A stretch of DNA of 15,699 nucleotides from Negativicutes bacterium (GTDB taxonomy: Bacteria > Bacillota_C > Negativicutes > Sporomusales_B > JARLHX01). The position numbers were made by a program, and so were the translations under genes. The stretch spans positions 1 to 15,699 of the forward strand of contig JARLHX010000425.1 in NCBI GenBank assembly GCA_031292035.1, given 5' to 3'. Of this stretch, positions 1 through 7,989 are shown in pieces (the first letter of the stretch is position 1; each line of letters opens with the position of its first letter). A model generated the notes under the pieces. It made no database searches. It was not told the DNA's origin and worked only from the letters and a program-made list of their open reading frames with translations.

Positions 1-306
1 CGAGCCGCCGATTACCGTAAAGTCCTGGGCAAATACATATACCAGACGGCCGTTCACTGTGCCGTAGCCGGTGACAACACCTTCGCCCGGGGCTTCTTCT
101 TTTTCCATCCCGAAGTTGGTGCAGCGGTGTTTGACGAATTGGTCCAGCTCCACAAAGGTTCCCGGATCGAGCAGTTTTTCGATCCGCTCCCGCGCCGTGA
201 GTTTTCCGCTGGCGTGCTGCTTGTCAATCCGCTTGGCGCCTCCGCCGAGGGTTACTTTTCCCTGCAGTTTCTTCAGTTGATCGATTTTCTCCTGAATCGT
301 AGCCAT
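1..306 (-). CDS. Carboxyltransferase subunit of a biotin-dependent (methylmalonyl-CoA/propionyl-CoA) carboxylase or decarboxylase, N-terminal 102 residues (CT-1)
   Basis: This is the N-terminal part of an acyl-CoA carboxyltransferase (MmdA/PccB family), which moves CO2 between methylmalonyl-CoA and biotin; the rest lies beyond the left window edge. The frame is open to base 1. Visible family landmarks are GKLTARERI (about 34-42), [16 protein letters not shown] (about 71-86) and the [12 protein letters not shown] block at the edge. The ATG at 304-306 follows GGAGGTGTGTT, a good ribosome binding site. It closely matches residues 1-100 of the complete paralogue at 9009-10532. It lies 41 bp downstream of the epimerase gene in the same direction, so it probably shares that operon. 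Whether it works as a sodium-pumping decarboxylase or as propionyl-CoA carboxylase cannot be decided without the downstream genes. Confidence 0.93.
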   Translation of the reverse strand, partial: MATIQEKIDQLKKLQGKVTLGGGAKRIDKQHASGKLTARERIEKLLDPGTFVELDQFVKHRCTNFGMEKEEAPGEGVVTGYGTVNGRLVYVFAQDFTVIGGS

Positions 307-347
307 AACACACCTCCATCTTTCGACTTGCGCTTCGTTTGGGTGTC

Positions 348-755
348 CTATTTGCGCTCAGAGATCTCCAGCAGGATGCCGCCGGTAGCTTTGGGGTGAA
401 TGAAGGCGATGCTGGCACCGCCGGCGCCGTAACGCGGCACTTCGTCGATCAGGCGGACTCCTTTGGCTTTCAGGTCGGCCAGGGCAGCTTCGATGTTGTC
501 CACTCTCAGGGCGATATGCTGAATGCCTTCGCCGTTCTTTTCAATATATTTACCGATAGGACCATCCGGGGAAGTCGACTCCAGGAGTTCCAATTCGCTG
601 TCCCCCGAAGGAATGAAGCAGACTTTACACTTTTGCTGCTCGACGACTTCTTCACCAAGGGCGGTCATGCCCAGTATTTCAGAATAAAACTTTTTTGCTG
701 CCGTGAGGTCCTTCACCGCGATACCGATATGGTCAACTTTTAACACTTTAAACAT
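348..755 (-). CDS. mce: Methylmalonyl-CoA epimerase
   Basis: This 135-residue protein interconverts (R)- and (S)-methylmalonyl-CoA, linking the B12 mutase to the carboxyltransferase. It is a single vicinal-oxygen-chelate (glyoxalase-fold) protein of normal length. It opens with [11 protein letters not shown] (His9, a metal ligand), has [14 protein letters not shown] (His80, second ligand), and ends in a GGILLEISE segment whose Glu130 would be the third ligand region; Glu39 and Glu130 are candidate catalytic acids by analogy with the Propionibacterium enzyme. The ATG at 753-755 is preceded by GGAGGAAATAGA, an excellent ribosome binding site. It sits between the MeaB gene and the first carboxyltransferase, the usual company for this enzyme. 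Confidence 0.96.
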   Translation of the reverse strand: MFKVLKVDHIGIAVKDLTAAKKFYSEILGMTALGEEVVEQQKCKVCFIPSGDSELELLESTSPDGPIGKYIEKNGEGIQHIALRVDNIEAALADLKAKGVRLIDEVPRYGAGGASIAFIHPKATGGILLEISERK

Positions 756-813
756 TCTATTTCCTCCTTTTTTCGCTTAGCGCAACATTTTCGCCAGTAG
801 GGCGTCCACAATA

Positions 814-1734
814 CTAGGGGTCTTTTTCCCGTTGTTCGATACTGGTTACCAGGCGGTCAAGCTCACCGGAAGCCGTAATTGTCTTCAGTACATGCCGGCC
901 GATCTGCTCATCCAGGAGGGCCAACAGTTCGTTCCGGGTCCGCTGGATACGCCGTTTACTCAGTTCATCGCTGCTATTCAAATAACCGATATGTTCGTTA
1001 ATGGCATCGATCAGTTCATTGACCCCGGTGCCGCTGGGAGCCATCGTCTTCAATATCCTAGGCCGCCAGTCCACCGAAGCCTGATTAAGGTCAAGCATCA
1101 TTTCCAGCTCGGTGTTGAGCCGCTCGACCCCTTCCCGGTCAGCCTTGTTAATCGCGAAAAGGTCGCCGATCTCAAGGATGCCGGCCTTGATGGCCTGAAT
1201 GTCATCTCCCAGGCCGGGTACAAGTACCACCACTGTGGTATCGGCCGCTTTTACGATATCCACTTCCGACTGGCCGACACCGACCGTTTCGATGAAGATA
1301 ACATCCTTGCCGAAGGCATCCAGGATCTTTACCGTGTCTGCCGTCTTGCGCGACAACCCTCCCAGGCTGCCCCGCGTGCCCATGCTGCTGATGAATACCC
1401 CGTCATCTAACGTCAGATCGTTCATCCGGATCCGGTCGCCGAGAATGGCGCCGCCGGAGAAGGGACTGGTCGGGTCCACGGCGGCGATGCCGATGGTTTT
1501 TCCTTGCTGCCGGTATACTTTGGCCAATTTGTCGGTAAGCGTGCTCTTGCCCGCCCCAGGAGGCCCGGTGATTCCGATCACATGGGCTTTGCCGGTATGG
1601 GGGTAAAGCTGCTGCATGATGGATGCGGCTTCACTGTATTCATTTTCTACCGCCGTGATGGCCCGCGACAGGGCGAGCCGGGAGCCGGCCAAGAGTTCTG
1701 CTACTATGTCCACTTGCTTTGCACCGCCTTGCAC
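814..1734 (-). CDS. meaB: MeaB/ArgK-type GTPase, mutase chaperone (reading frame probably cut short by a one-base frameshift)
   Basis: This is a G3E-family P-loop GTPase that loads and protects the cobalamin cofactor of methylmalonyl-CoA mutase. In the 306-residue reading, the Walker A motif GPPGAGKST is at 57-65, a DPTSPFSGGAILGDRIRM switch segment at 87-104, ETVGVGQSE at 149-157 and the base-specificity motif NKAD at 196-199. The start is uncertain: GTG at 1732-1734 has only AGAG touching it, while an in-frame GTG at 1711-1713 gives a start MDIVAELLAG that looks like the family's usual N-terminus. The frame ends at TAG (814-816) just after ...EKDP. A one-base shift there continues as SIVDALLAKMLR to a TAA at 777-779, which is the kind of tail this family has and brings the stop to 21 bp before the epimerase start. 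See the separate finding. Confidence 0.93.
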   Translation of the reverse strand: MQGGAKQVDIVAELLAGSRLALSRAITAVENEYSEAASIMQQLYPHTGKAHVIGITGPPGAGKSTLTDKLAKVYRQQGKTIGIAAVDPTSPFSGGAILGDRIRMNDLTLDDGVFISSMGTRGSLGGLSRKTADTVKILDAFGKDVIFIETVGVGQSEVDIVKAADTTVVVLVPGLGDDIQAIKAGILEIGDLFAINKADREGVERLNTELEMMLDLNQASVDWRPRILKTMAPSGTGVNELIDAINEHIGYLNSSDELSKRRIQRTRNELLALLDEQIGRHVLKTITASGELDRLVTSIEQREKDP

Positions 1735-1760
1735 CTCTGTAAACTGGGGCTTTGGTGGTT

Positions 1761-1793
1761 ACGGGCAGCCGGACGTTACGTCCGGCTGCCCGT
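1761..1793. other. Strong perfect inverted repeat (intercistronic hairpin) between mutase small subunit and meaB
   Basis: ACGGGCAGCCGGACG (1761-1775) is perfectly complementary to 1779-1793, with a three-base loop: a 15-bp, GC-rich stem. On the minus strand the stem is followed by AACCACC, not a T tract, so it is not a convincing intrinsic terminator. It lies 6 bp past the mutase small-subunit stop and about 27 bp before the GTG of meaB. A role as an mRNA 3'-end stabiliser, attenuator or partial terminator is inference. Confidence 0.75.
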
Positions 1794-1799
1794 TTACTG

Positions 1800-2192
1800 T
1801 TACTTTACGTTGGCTCTGACGAAATCGACGATGCTGGAGGTCGGCGTGCCAGGAGTGAAGATTTCGGCAACACCAGCGGCTTTCAGGCCGGGGATGTCGG
1901 CGTCGGGAATGACTCCGCCTCCGATAAGCAGCACTTCTCTCAGTCCTTTTTGTTTCAGTTGGGCTACCACCTTCGGGAAGATGGTGTTGTGGGCGCCGGA
2001 CAGCAGGCTGAGGGCTACTACGTTGACATCTTCCTGCAGGGCTGCTTCTGTGATCAGTTCCGGGGTCTGTCTGAGTCCGGTGTAGATTACCTCAAAGCCA
2101 GCGTCTCGAAGAGCGCGGGCTACGACTTTGGCACCGCGGTCATGCCCGTCAAGCCCCGGCTTGGCTACCAATACTCGAATCCGTTTTTCCAT
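1800..2192 (-). CDS. Methylmalonyl-CoA mutase, cobalamin-binding small subunit
   Basis: This 130-residue stand-alone B12-binding domain is the C-terminal half of a split methylmalonyl-CoA mutase. The base-off/His-on signature DxHxxG is present as DGHDRG (Asp15, His17, Gly20), with His17 the lower axial cobalt ligand. The SxL motif (Ser62-Leu64) and the GGG segment (91-93) that cradle the nucleotide tail are also present, and the protein ends in the usual IFTPGT...VDFVRANVK helix. It starts 33 bp downstream of the mutase large subunit, with an AAGGAGG ribosome binding site. It is the only B12-binding domain visible in the window, so it may have to serve both mutase large subunits; that sharing is inference. 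Confidence 0.96.
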   Translation of the reverse strand: MEKRIRVLVAKPGLDGHDRGAKVVARALRDAGFEVIYTGLRQTPELITEAALQEDVNVVALSLLSGAHNTIFPKVVAQLKQKGLREVLLIGGGVIPDADIPGLKAAGVAEIFTPGTPTSSIVDFVRANVK

Positions 2193-2225
2193 CGTTTCCT
2201 TGGCCTCCTTGTAATTAGGCGGTCG

Positions 2226-3878
2226 TTATAGTTCCGCCTCGGCTTTGTATTCCCCGAAAACATCCCGTAGCACACCGCAGATTTCGCCCAGCGTCGCGTA
2301 GGTTTTCACCGTGTCGATCAGATGCGGCATCAGATTGTCCGTACCCTGGGCGGCGATTTTCAGTTCGGCAAGAGCAGCGTAAACGGCTGCGTTGTCCCGG
2401 CCGGCCTTCATCGCCTCCAACTGAGCGGTCTGGCGTTCACCGACTGCAGGGTCGACCGTCAGGTATTCTCCGCCGGGTTTTTCCTTACTGAGGAATTCGT
2501 TGACCCCGACAACAATCCGTTCCTTGGTCTCGATGGCTTGTTGGTAGCGATAGGCGCTGCTAGTCATTTCCCGCTGCATATAGCCCTTTTGGATGGCCTC
2601 CGCGGCTCCGCCCATACCGTCGATTTTTTTGATGTACTCCAGCGCTTGTTTTTCGATACTGTCGGTGAGGGCCTCGATGCAGTAAGAGCCGGCCAGGGGA
2701 TCGATGGTATCGGCGATACCGCTTTCATAGGCCAACAGTTGCTGTGTTCTGAGGGCCAGTCGGGCCGAGTCTTCGGTGGGCAAAGCGATAGCCTCGTCTT
2801 TGGCGCAGGTGGCCAGGGACTGGGTGCCGCCGAGGATAGCACTCATGGCCTGCCAGGTGATCCGGGCCACATTGTTGTCCGGCTGTTGCGAAGTCAGCAC
2901 GCTGCCGGCGGTGTGAACATGGAACCTGAGCATCTGCGACTTGGGATCCGCCGCCCCGAACCGCTCTTTCATAATACGGGCCCACAGCCGGCGGGCGGCT
3001 CTAAACTTGGCGATCTCCTCCAGGAAGTTGAGATCGGCGGTAAAGATCCACGATATACCTGGAGCGAAGTCGTCGACTTTCAGGCCGACCTTCTTGGCGG
3101 CTTCGATGTAGGCGATGGCGTTGGCGAAGGCGAAAGCCACTTCCTGCACTGCGGTGGAACCCGCCTCCCGGATATGGTAAGCCCCGACACTGATGACATT
3201 CCATTTCGGGATATTTTTCGAGCAATAATCGAAGGTATCAGTAATCAGGCGCATCGACGGCACGGGGGGAAAGATGTAGGTGCCTCTGGCGATGTATTCC
3301 TTCAAAATATCGTTTTGAATCGTGCCGCTCAGCTGGTTTGACGCGACACCCCATTTTTCTCCTACTGCGATGTACATGGCCAAAAGCACCGCCGCCGGCC
3401 CGTTGATGGTCATTGATGTGCTCACTTTATCGAGAGGTATGCCAGCGAACAGCGCTTCCAGGTCAGCCAGCGAATCGATGGCAACTCCCACTTTGCCGAC
3501 CTCGCCTTGGGCCAGGGGATGGTCGCTGTCATAGCCGATCTGGGTCGGAAGGTCAAAAGCCACCGACAGGCCGGTCTGGCCCTGCTCCAGCAGATATTTG
3601 TAACGCCGGTTCGATTCTTCGGCAGTGGCAAAGCCCGAATACTGGCGCATCGTCCAGTAGCGGGCCCGGTACATGGTGGGCTGCACACCGCGGGTAAAGG
3701 GATACTGGCCGGGAAACCCAACCTCACTCAGATAGTCGGAATCTTTCCGATCAAGCGGGGTAAACAGCCTTTTAAAGGCTAGATTTTTTCGTTCCGGGAA
3801 CCGGCTCAGTCCTTTTTCGGTTGAAACTTGCCATTGGTCCATCTGATGCGCTATTTCGGCAAGATCATTTTTTGGCAT
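2226..3878 (-). CDS. Methylmalonyl-CoA mutase large (catalytic) subunit A
   Basis: This 550-residue TIM-barrel subunit of adenosylcobalamin-dependent methylmalonyl-CoA mutase catalyses succinyl-CoA <-> (R)-methylmalonyl-CoA. The start is set by AAAGGAGG at 3886-3893, seven bases before the ATG at 3876-3878; an in-frame ATG at 3905 would lie inside an inverted repeat and is less likely. Substrate-determining residues match true methylmalonyl-CoA mutases: RQY (Tyr80) and IAR (Arg198), where isobutyryl-CoA mutases carry Phe and Gln. [11 protein letters not shown] (Gln188) and GAYHIREAG (His235) are also present. The length fits the split large/small type found in archaea and many Bacillota. It is followed at 33 bp by its B12-binding subunit, then MeaB and epimerase, a complete functional module. 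Confidence 0.96.
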   Translation of the reverse strand: MPKNDLAEIAHQMDQWQVSTEKGLSRFPERKNLAFKRLFTPLDRKDSDYLSEVGFPGQYPFTRGVQPTMYRARYWTMRQYSGFATAEESNRRYKYLLEQGQTGLSVAFDLPTQIGYDSDHPLAQGEVGKVGVAIDSLADLEALFAGIPLDKVSTSMTINGPAAVLLAMYIAVGEKWGVASNQLSGTIQNDILKEYIARGTYIFPPVPSMRLITDTFDYCSKNIPKWNVISVGAYHIREAGSTAVQEVAFAFANAIAYIEAAKKVGLKVDDFAPGISWIFTADLNFLEEIAKFRAARRLWARIMKERFGAADPKSQMLRFHVHTAGSVLTSQQPDNNVARITWQAMSAILGGTQSLATCAKDEAIALPTEDSARLALRTQQLLAYESGIADTIDPLAGSYCIEALTDSIEKQALEYIKKIDGMGGAAEAIQKGYMQREMTSSAYRYQQAIETKERIVVGVNEFLSKEKPGGEYLTVDPAVGERQTAQLEAMKAGRDNAAVYAALAELKIAAQGTDNLMPHLIDTVKTYATLGEICGVLRDVFGEYKAEAEL

Positions 3879-3885
3879 ATCATTG

Positions 3886-3893
3886 CCTCCTTT
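3886..3893 (-). promoter_or_regulatory. Ribosome binding site deciding the start of mutase large subunit A
   Basis: Minus-strand AAAGGAGG lies seven bases upstream of ATG 3878-3876. It falls inside the longer open frame that begins at 3905, so the nine extra N-terminal residues of that frame are probably not translated. Confidence 0.8.
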
Positions 3894-3903
3894 CTGGTTC
3901 GCC

Positions 3904-3962
3904 ATATCGCATTTTGCGCGATATCACCGCACCCTAAGAAACACTGCTTCTTAGGGTGCGGT
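3904..3962. other. Two consecutive perfect inverted repeats upstream of mutase large subunit A
   Basis: ATATCGC (3904-3910) pairs with GCGATAT (3918-3924) around a 7-base loop. Immediately beside it ACCGCACCCTAAGAA (3926-3940) pairs perfectly with 3948-3962 around the 7-base loop ACACTGC, a 15-bp stem. They fill the 154-bp gap between the thiolase stop and the mutase start. Neither is followed by a T run on either strand. They could be an attenuator or processing site in the 5' leader of the mutase mRNA, or a weak terminator of the thiolase operon; the sequence alone does not say which. Confidence 0.75.
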
Positions 3963-4032
3963 ACATACTAAGTAGTTCCTGCTCACGTTTTTCTATCAAA
4001 GAAAGTTGACCCTTCCTTGGCGAAAAGTTCGT

Positions 4033-5217
4033 TTAGCCCTTTTCATTGCCGGCGATGAGCACGGCGCTGAGTTGGGGAGGACCGCCGAAAGTATGCGAAA
4101 GTCCCCGGGCGGCGTCTTTTACCTGTCGCTGAGGATTATCGACTTTATGCTGCAGCTGCTTGTAAATTTCATAGGTCATCCTGAGGCCGCTGGCCCCCAC
4201 CGGATGGCCGAAGCATTTGAGCCCGCCGTCGGTGTTCACGGGGAGCCCGCCAGTCAGTTCGAAGAAACCGGCGTCGATGTCTTCTTTGGCTTTGCCCGGT
4301 TTGCTGAAGCCAAAGTCTTCGTAGATGAGCATTTCGGTGATGGAGAAGCAATCATGAACTTCAGCCACATCAATTTCCTGCCGCGGATTCTTGATGCCGG
4401 CCATAGCGTAGGCCTTGGCCGAGGAGGTCTTCAGGGCATCAAAGCTGGTCCAACTGAAACCCGGCCGGGAGTGGGGCAGAACGGCGTCCATCGCCATCCC
4501 GAACCCTTTGATATAGATCGGGTCCTGCCGCAGTTTACGGGCTGTGTCGGCTCTGGTCACGATCGCGCAGGCCGAACCGTCGCTGTTGCCGCAGCAATCG
4601 AACAGTCCCAGGGGCTGGGCGATAATCGGGGCCTTCAGAACGTCTTCCAAGGTGACGGCCCGGTGGAAGTGGGCTTTGGGAGCCAGCATTCCATTGTGGT
4701 GATTTTTGACGGCGATTTTGCCGATGGTTTTTTTCCCTTCTTCCAGGCTGAGACCGTACTGTTCGAAGTATCGCGTCGCGATCAGAGCGAACGATCCAGG
4801 AGCCGTCCGCCTAGCTTCGTACACGGGACTCATGCCGCGACCGGTGCCCAGACCCGGATAGCCGGTATCCTTGAGTTTTTCCACCCCCATCGCCATGACG
4901 ACGTCATAGGCGCCGCTGGCGACGGCCATGCAGGCCTGGATCAGCGCCATGTGGCCGGCGGTGCACCAATTCTCGTTTCTGATAACCGGAATATTGTTGA
5001 ACTTCAGGGCATCAATCACCTGGGCGCCGGCCAGGCCGCCTACCGGGGCGTACATCTGGCCGACGAAACAGGCCTCGATGTCTTTGGGACTCACACCGGC
5101 ATCTTCATATGCCTCATAGGCCGACTCGATCACAAGATCGGCGACGCCGCAGTCCCACCGTTCGCCGAAGCGCGAACATCCCATGCCGGCTATCGCAACC
5201 TTATCCTTCATTGTCAT
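4033..5217 (-). CDS. Thiolase-family protein of the SCP-x/DUF35-partnered type (acetyl-CoA acetyltransferase-like)
   Basis: This 394-residue thiolase-fold enzyme would make or cleave a C-C bond in a 3-oxoacyl-CoA (or similar) thioester. The start is fixed by GGGAGGG (5225-5231) before ATG 5217-5215; the open frame runs further up, but only by overlapping the preceding gene. The nucleophilic cysteine is Cys85 in NENWCTAGH. The catalytic histidine loops are HDCFS (His289) and KCFGHPVGASG (His338). The C-terminal CxG motif of classic biosynthetic thiolases is replaced by SHTFGGPPQ, as in SCP-x-like members that work with DUF35 proteins, for example the archaeal acetoacetyl-CoA thiolase and BbsB. 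The gene starts inside the last codons of the HMGCS-like/DUF35 gene (17-bp overlap), so translational coupling and a shared complex are likely. The substrate is unknown. Confidence 0.9.
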   Translation of the reverse strand: MTMKDKVAIAGMGCSRFGERWDCGVADLVIESAYEAYEDAGVSPKDIEACFVGQMYAPVGGLAGAQVIDALKFNNIPVIRNENWCTAGHMALIQACMAVASGAYDVVMAMGVEKLKDTGYPGLGTGRGMSPVYEARRTAPGSFALIATRYFEQYGLSLEEGKKTIGKIAVKNHHNGMLAPKAHFHRAVTLEDVLKAPIIAQPLGLFDCCGNSDGSACAIVTRADTARKLRQDPIYIKGFGMAMDAVLPHSRPGFSWTSFDALKTSSAKAYAMAGIKNPRQEIDVAEVHDCFSITEMLIYEDFGFSKPGKAKEDIDAGFFELTGGLPVNTDGGLKCFGHPVGASGLRMTYEIYKQLQHKVDNPQRQVKDAARGLSHTFGGPPQLSAVLIAGNEKG

Positions 5218-6649
5218 GACAAAGCCCTCCCATCCTGACCGGCCGACATTTCCAGAAGTAGTTGATGTAGTTGGCCCCCTCGTAAATCTTCCGGAAGGTG
5301 AACTCCACATCCATACCGACTTTCACTTCCTGCTGGTCGAACTCGGTCATCAGCAGGTAATAGCGGACTCCGGCGTCATCTTCAGCCACGGTCTGAACCA
5401 CCACCGGATCGTCGCTGCGGCCGGCCAACCTGTCGATGGAAAAGGTGAATACTTTGCCTTTTCGGTCCGAGAGCCGGATCTCTTCGAAGGTGTCCTTGGA
5501 GCCGCAGGTGTTACAGATTCGGTTGATCGGATAGATGCTTGTGCCGCAGTTCTTGCACTTGCTGCCGTAAAAACGCAGGATGCTCTTCTGGTCCCGCCAG
5601 TAAGCGGCGTTGGAAGGAAACAGCCGGAAGGGCTCTCCCGGGTTTGCTTCCAGCAACCCGCGGAACGACAGGTAGCGATTGTAGGATTCGAAAACCCGCT
5701 TTGTTGTCAGGTATTTCTTAACCCCGTTGGCAGCTGTCATTCGGGCAATGTTTTCAGTAACTCGGAAGATGAAAGCATCAGCTCCGTTACCGTACGCTGC
5801 CAATAAAATCCTGTCACCGGGCTTCGCATCCTCCAGCGCGGCTATTAGCATCAGCAATGGCTGGGCAGTTCCACAGTTGCCCACCTGCATCATCAGCGCG
5901 TCCTGGATCTGGGATTCCGCAAATCCAAGCTTCTTCGCCAGATTCATATTGTCTTTCAGCCCCGGTGATGACAGCACGACTTTACTGATGTCCTGCGCCT
6001 TCAGGCCAGCTTTTTTCAACATGTCATTGATGACCCGCTTCATCGCGCTTGTGTACCCTTGGTCAAGGGCAAATCTGGCCTCGGCGTTCTGGACATATTT
6101 TTCGCCGTGGATTCTCCATACGTCGATGATTTCGGTATTTACCGTTGAGCAAAATTCGATCTCAGCAATTACGTTTTCCGTACCGATCGTGAGGGCTGCG
6201 GCGGCATCTGCGAAAAGTTGCTCCTGGTCGGATTTCGGATAGGCGGCCCGACAGTCGGCGGCGACTACCACCACCTGTTCTGCAGACTGAGCCTTAGCCA
6301 TGTCCGCCGCTGCCCGAAGGGCCGTTGTTCCGGCTTTGAGGCAGTTGCCGAAGTCGGCAGTAACTACCTGGTCTTTCAGATCGCAGACGGTAGCGATCAA
6401 TCCGGAACTCGATTTCTCGTCGTAGGGGGCGGTGGTGGACGCAAGAAACAAGGCGTCGATTTTCTCCCGCTCCAGACCGTTGAAACAGTTGATTACAGCT
6501 TCCACTGCCATGGTAAGGCTGTCCTCGTCGTTGTTGGCGATGCTTCTTTCCCCTTTCAGCGCCCCGCGCTGCCAGGCTGCAGCGATGGTTTCCCGCTTCA
6601 TCCGATAGTAGGGCACATAGGCCCCTATCGATGTGATACCGACACTCAT
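5201..6649 (-). CDS. HMG-CoA-synthase-like thiolase-fold protein fused to a DUF35 zinc-ribbon/OB-fold domain
   Basis: This is a 482-residue two-part protein. Residues 1-300 resemble archaeal-type HMG-CoA synthases: GITSIGAYVPYYRM at the N-terminus, GNCLKAGTTALRAA with candidate nucleophile Cys103, and AKPGDRILLAAYGNGADAF. Residues about 340-480 are a DUF35 domain: a rubredoxin-like zinc ribbon (Cys365, Cys368, Cys379, Cys382) followed by an OB-fold. In archaea the thiolase, HMGCS and DUF35 are separate proteins in one channelling complex, with DUF35 holding CoA; here two of them are fused and the thiolase gene overlaps. Against my recollection of archaeal HMGCS, the catalytic Glu (GSES) becomes STT (71-73) and the His of FHQP becomes SSP (227-229), so true HMG-CoA synthase activity is doubtful. 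The start has AGGAGGT six bases before the ATG. Confidence 0.88.
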   Translation of the reverse strand: MSVGITSIGAYVPYYRMKRETIAAAWQRGALKGERSIANNDEDSLTMAVEAVINCFNGLEREKIDALFLASTTAPYDEKSSSGLIATVCDLKDQVVTADFGNCLKAGTTALRAAADMAKAQSAEQVVVVAADCRAAYPKSDQEQLFADAAAALTIGTENVIAEIEFCSTVNTEIIDVWRIHGEKYVQNAEARFALDQGYTSAMKRVINDMLKKAGLKAQDISKVVLSSPGLKDNMNLAKKLGFAESQIQDALMMQVGNCGTAQPLLMLIAALEDAKPGDRILLAAYGNGADAFIFRVTENIARMTAANGVKKYLTTKRVFESYNRYLSFRGLLEANPGEPFRLFPSNAAYWRDQKSILRFYGSKCKNCGTSIYPINRICNTCGSKDTFEEIRLSDRKGKVFTFSIDRLAGRSDDPVVVQTVAEDDAGVRYYLLMTEFDQQEVKVGMDVEFTFRKIYEGANYINYFWKCRPVRMGGLCHDNEG

Positions 6650-6655
6650 AAGGTT

Positions 6656-6662
6656 ACCTCCT
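6656..6662 (-). promoter_or_regulatory. Ribosome binding site of the HMGCS-like/DUF35 gene
   Basis: A perfect AGGAGGT on the minus strand lies six bases upstream of ATG 6649-6647. It confirms the start and that the 86-bp gap after the CoA-transferase gene separates two independently translated cistrons. Confidence 0.8.
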
Positions 6663-6735
6663 AAGTAGACTGACTCTTAACCTAATTTCCAGCTTATAAC
6701 GGAACCTGCATGTTTTATGATCAGCGCCTTCATCG

Positions 6736-7926
6736 TCAGATTGTGCCTGCTTCCCGTAATGTCTTTATTTCTTCCGCGCTCAGATGAAGCTCGTTCATAT
6801 AAACCTCTTCGTTATGCTGTCCAAGCAGCGGGGACGATGCTCTAATACCTGTTTGCAATTCAGACATTTTTATCGGCTGATTGGTCAGCCTGACTTTTCC
6901 TGCAATCGGGTGGTCAATCTCCGCAAACATATTTCTGGCGTTGGCGATATGTTGGTCCTGTGCCATTTTGTCTATAGTGTAGATTGGCCCCGCTGGAACA
7001 CCGGCGGCAAGCAGCGCAGGAACTAGCTCATCTACCGTTTTAGTCATAGACCATTCCTCAATAATCCTTTTGAGTTTTTCGTGATTTTGAACTCTCTTAT
7101 AGTTCGTCAAAAATTCCTCCATATCGGCTAACTCCGGTTGTCCCATGACATCACAGAGTTTTTGCCACATGCGGTCATTACCGGTCGCGATAATAAAGTT
7201 GCCGTCGTTTGCCCGGAAGGAGTCAAGTGGGGCAGCGGACTCATATGCGTTCCCGTTACGCTGGGGCACTTTCCCTTCCGCCAGGTAAATTGCAGAAACC
7301 GTTCCCAGGCTTGATACCGCAGAGTCAAGCAATGCGACGTCAATCATCTGCCCTTTCCCTGTCATGTTACGATGTTGCAAAGCCGCCAGTACGCCGATAG
7401 TGGCTGTTAATCCGCCCATAACATCACAGACCGGAGTACCCGCCCGGGTCGGATCACCTCCGGGCCATCCAGTAACACTCATCAGCCCGCTCATTCCTTG
7501 GGCAATCAGATCGTACCCTGGCCAATCCCGATACGGACCATATTGCCCAAATCCTGACACCGCCACATAGATGATGCCGGGGTTAACTCTTCTCAGTTCC
7601 TCATAGTCTAACCCAAGTTTTTTCATCGTTCCCGGGCGAAAATTTTCTACAACTATGTCGGCTTTTTCTACTAGTTTCAGGAAGATGTCTTTCCCCTTTT
7701 TCAGATTCAGTGTGATACCTCGTTTGTTTCGATTTAACTGCATGAAGTATGCACTCTCTCCAGCAACGAACGGGTTGAATTTCCTGGTGTCATCTCCTGA
7801 ACCAGGTTCTTCAATTTTAATAACATCGGCACCAAGGTCCGCCATTATCGCTGCACAATAGGGTCCCGCCAAAACCCTTCCCAGATCCAATACCTTGATA
7901 CCTTTTAGTGCCCCATGACTATCCAT
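6736..7926 (-). CDS. Class III CoA-transferase (CaiB/BaiF family)
   Basis: This 396-residue family III CoA-transferase moves CoA from an acyl-CoA donor to a free carboxylic acid through an aspartyl-CoA anhydride. LKGIKVLDLGRVLAGPYC is at the N-terminus and NRNKRGITLNLK at 65-76. DIVVENFRPGTMKKLGLDY is near 90-108. The catalytic aspartate is probably Asp168 in TPVCDVMGG, followed by LTATIGVLAAL. The length is normal for the family. The ATG at 7924-7926 is preceded by GGGAGGAACATT. A cytosolic dimer is expected. Acceptor and donor acids cannot be read from the sequence; beside a short-chain acid permease and methylmalonyl-CoA genes, activation of a short carboxylic or dicarboxylic acid is a fair inference. 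Codon choice is more AT-rich than in the genes to its left. Confidence 0.93.
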   Translation of the reverse strand: MDSHGALKGIKVLDLGRVLAGPYCAAIMADLGADVIKIEEPGSGDDTRKFNPFVAGESAYFMQLNRNKRGITLNLKKGKDIFLKLVEKADIVVENFRPGTMKKLGLDYEELRRVNPGIIYVAVSGFGQYGPYRDWPGYDLIAQGMSGLMSVTGWPGGDPTRAGTPVCDVMGGLTATIGVLAALQHRNMTGKGQMIDVALLDSAVSSLGTVSAIYLAEGKVPQRNGNAYESAAPLDSFRANDGNFIIATGNDRMWQKLCDVMGQPELADMEEFLTNYKRVQNHEKLKRIIEEWSMTKTVDELVPALLAAGVPAGPIYTIDKMAQDQHIANARNMFAEIDHPIAGKVRLTNQPIKMSELQTGIRASSPLLGQHNEEVYMNELHLSAEEIKTLREAGTI

Positions 7927-7989
7927 AATGTTCCTCCCTCAGTCCCATTTGGGTCGTTATCCTCAGCCCCAAGACCAGAACAGGCCAAG

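Noticed and set aside
71..280. Plus-strand ORF whose translation resembles that of another plus-strand ORF at 10303-10515
   Set aside because: Both are antisense shadows of the two paralogous carboxyltransferase genes; the resemblance follows from conserved coding on the minus strand.
2226..3878. Mutase A as an isobutyryl-CoA or 2-hydroxyisobutyryl-CoA mutase, suggested by the neighbouring acid-activation genes
   Set aside because: The substrate-determining Tyr (RQY) and Arg (IAR) are those of methylmalonyl-CoA mutase, not Phe/Gln or Ile/Gln. The same holds for these positions in copy B.
3926..3962. Intrinsic terminator after the thiolase
   Set aside because: The stem is strong, but no T tract follows on either strand, so I list it as a hairpin of unknown role.
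4006..5238. Long plus-strand ORF of about 410 codons opposite the thiolase
   Set aside because: Antisense to a clear thiolase with all family motifs; long antisense frames are common in GC-rich genes, and it shows no recognisable protein features.
5218..5310. Upstream extension of the thiolase to an in-frame start at 5310
   Set aside because: It would overlap the preceding gene by 110 bp and has no family-like sequence; a good GGGAGGG site sits just before the ATG at 5217.
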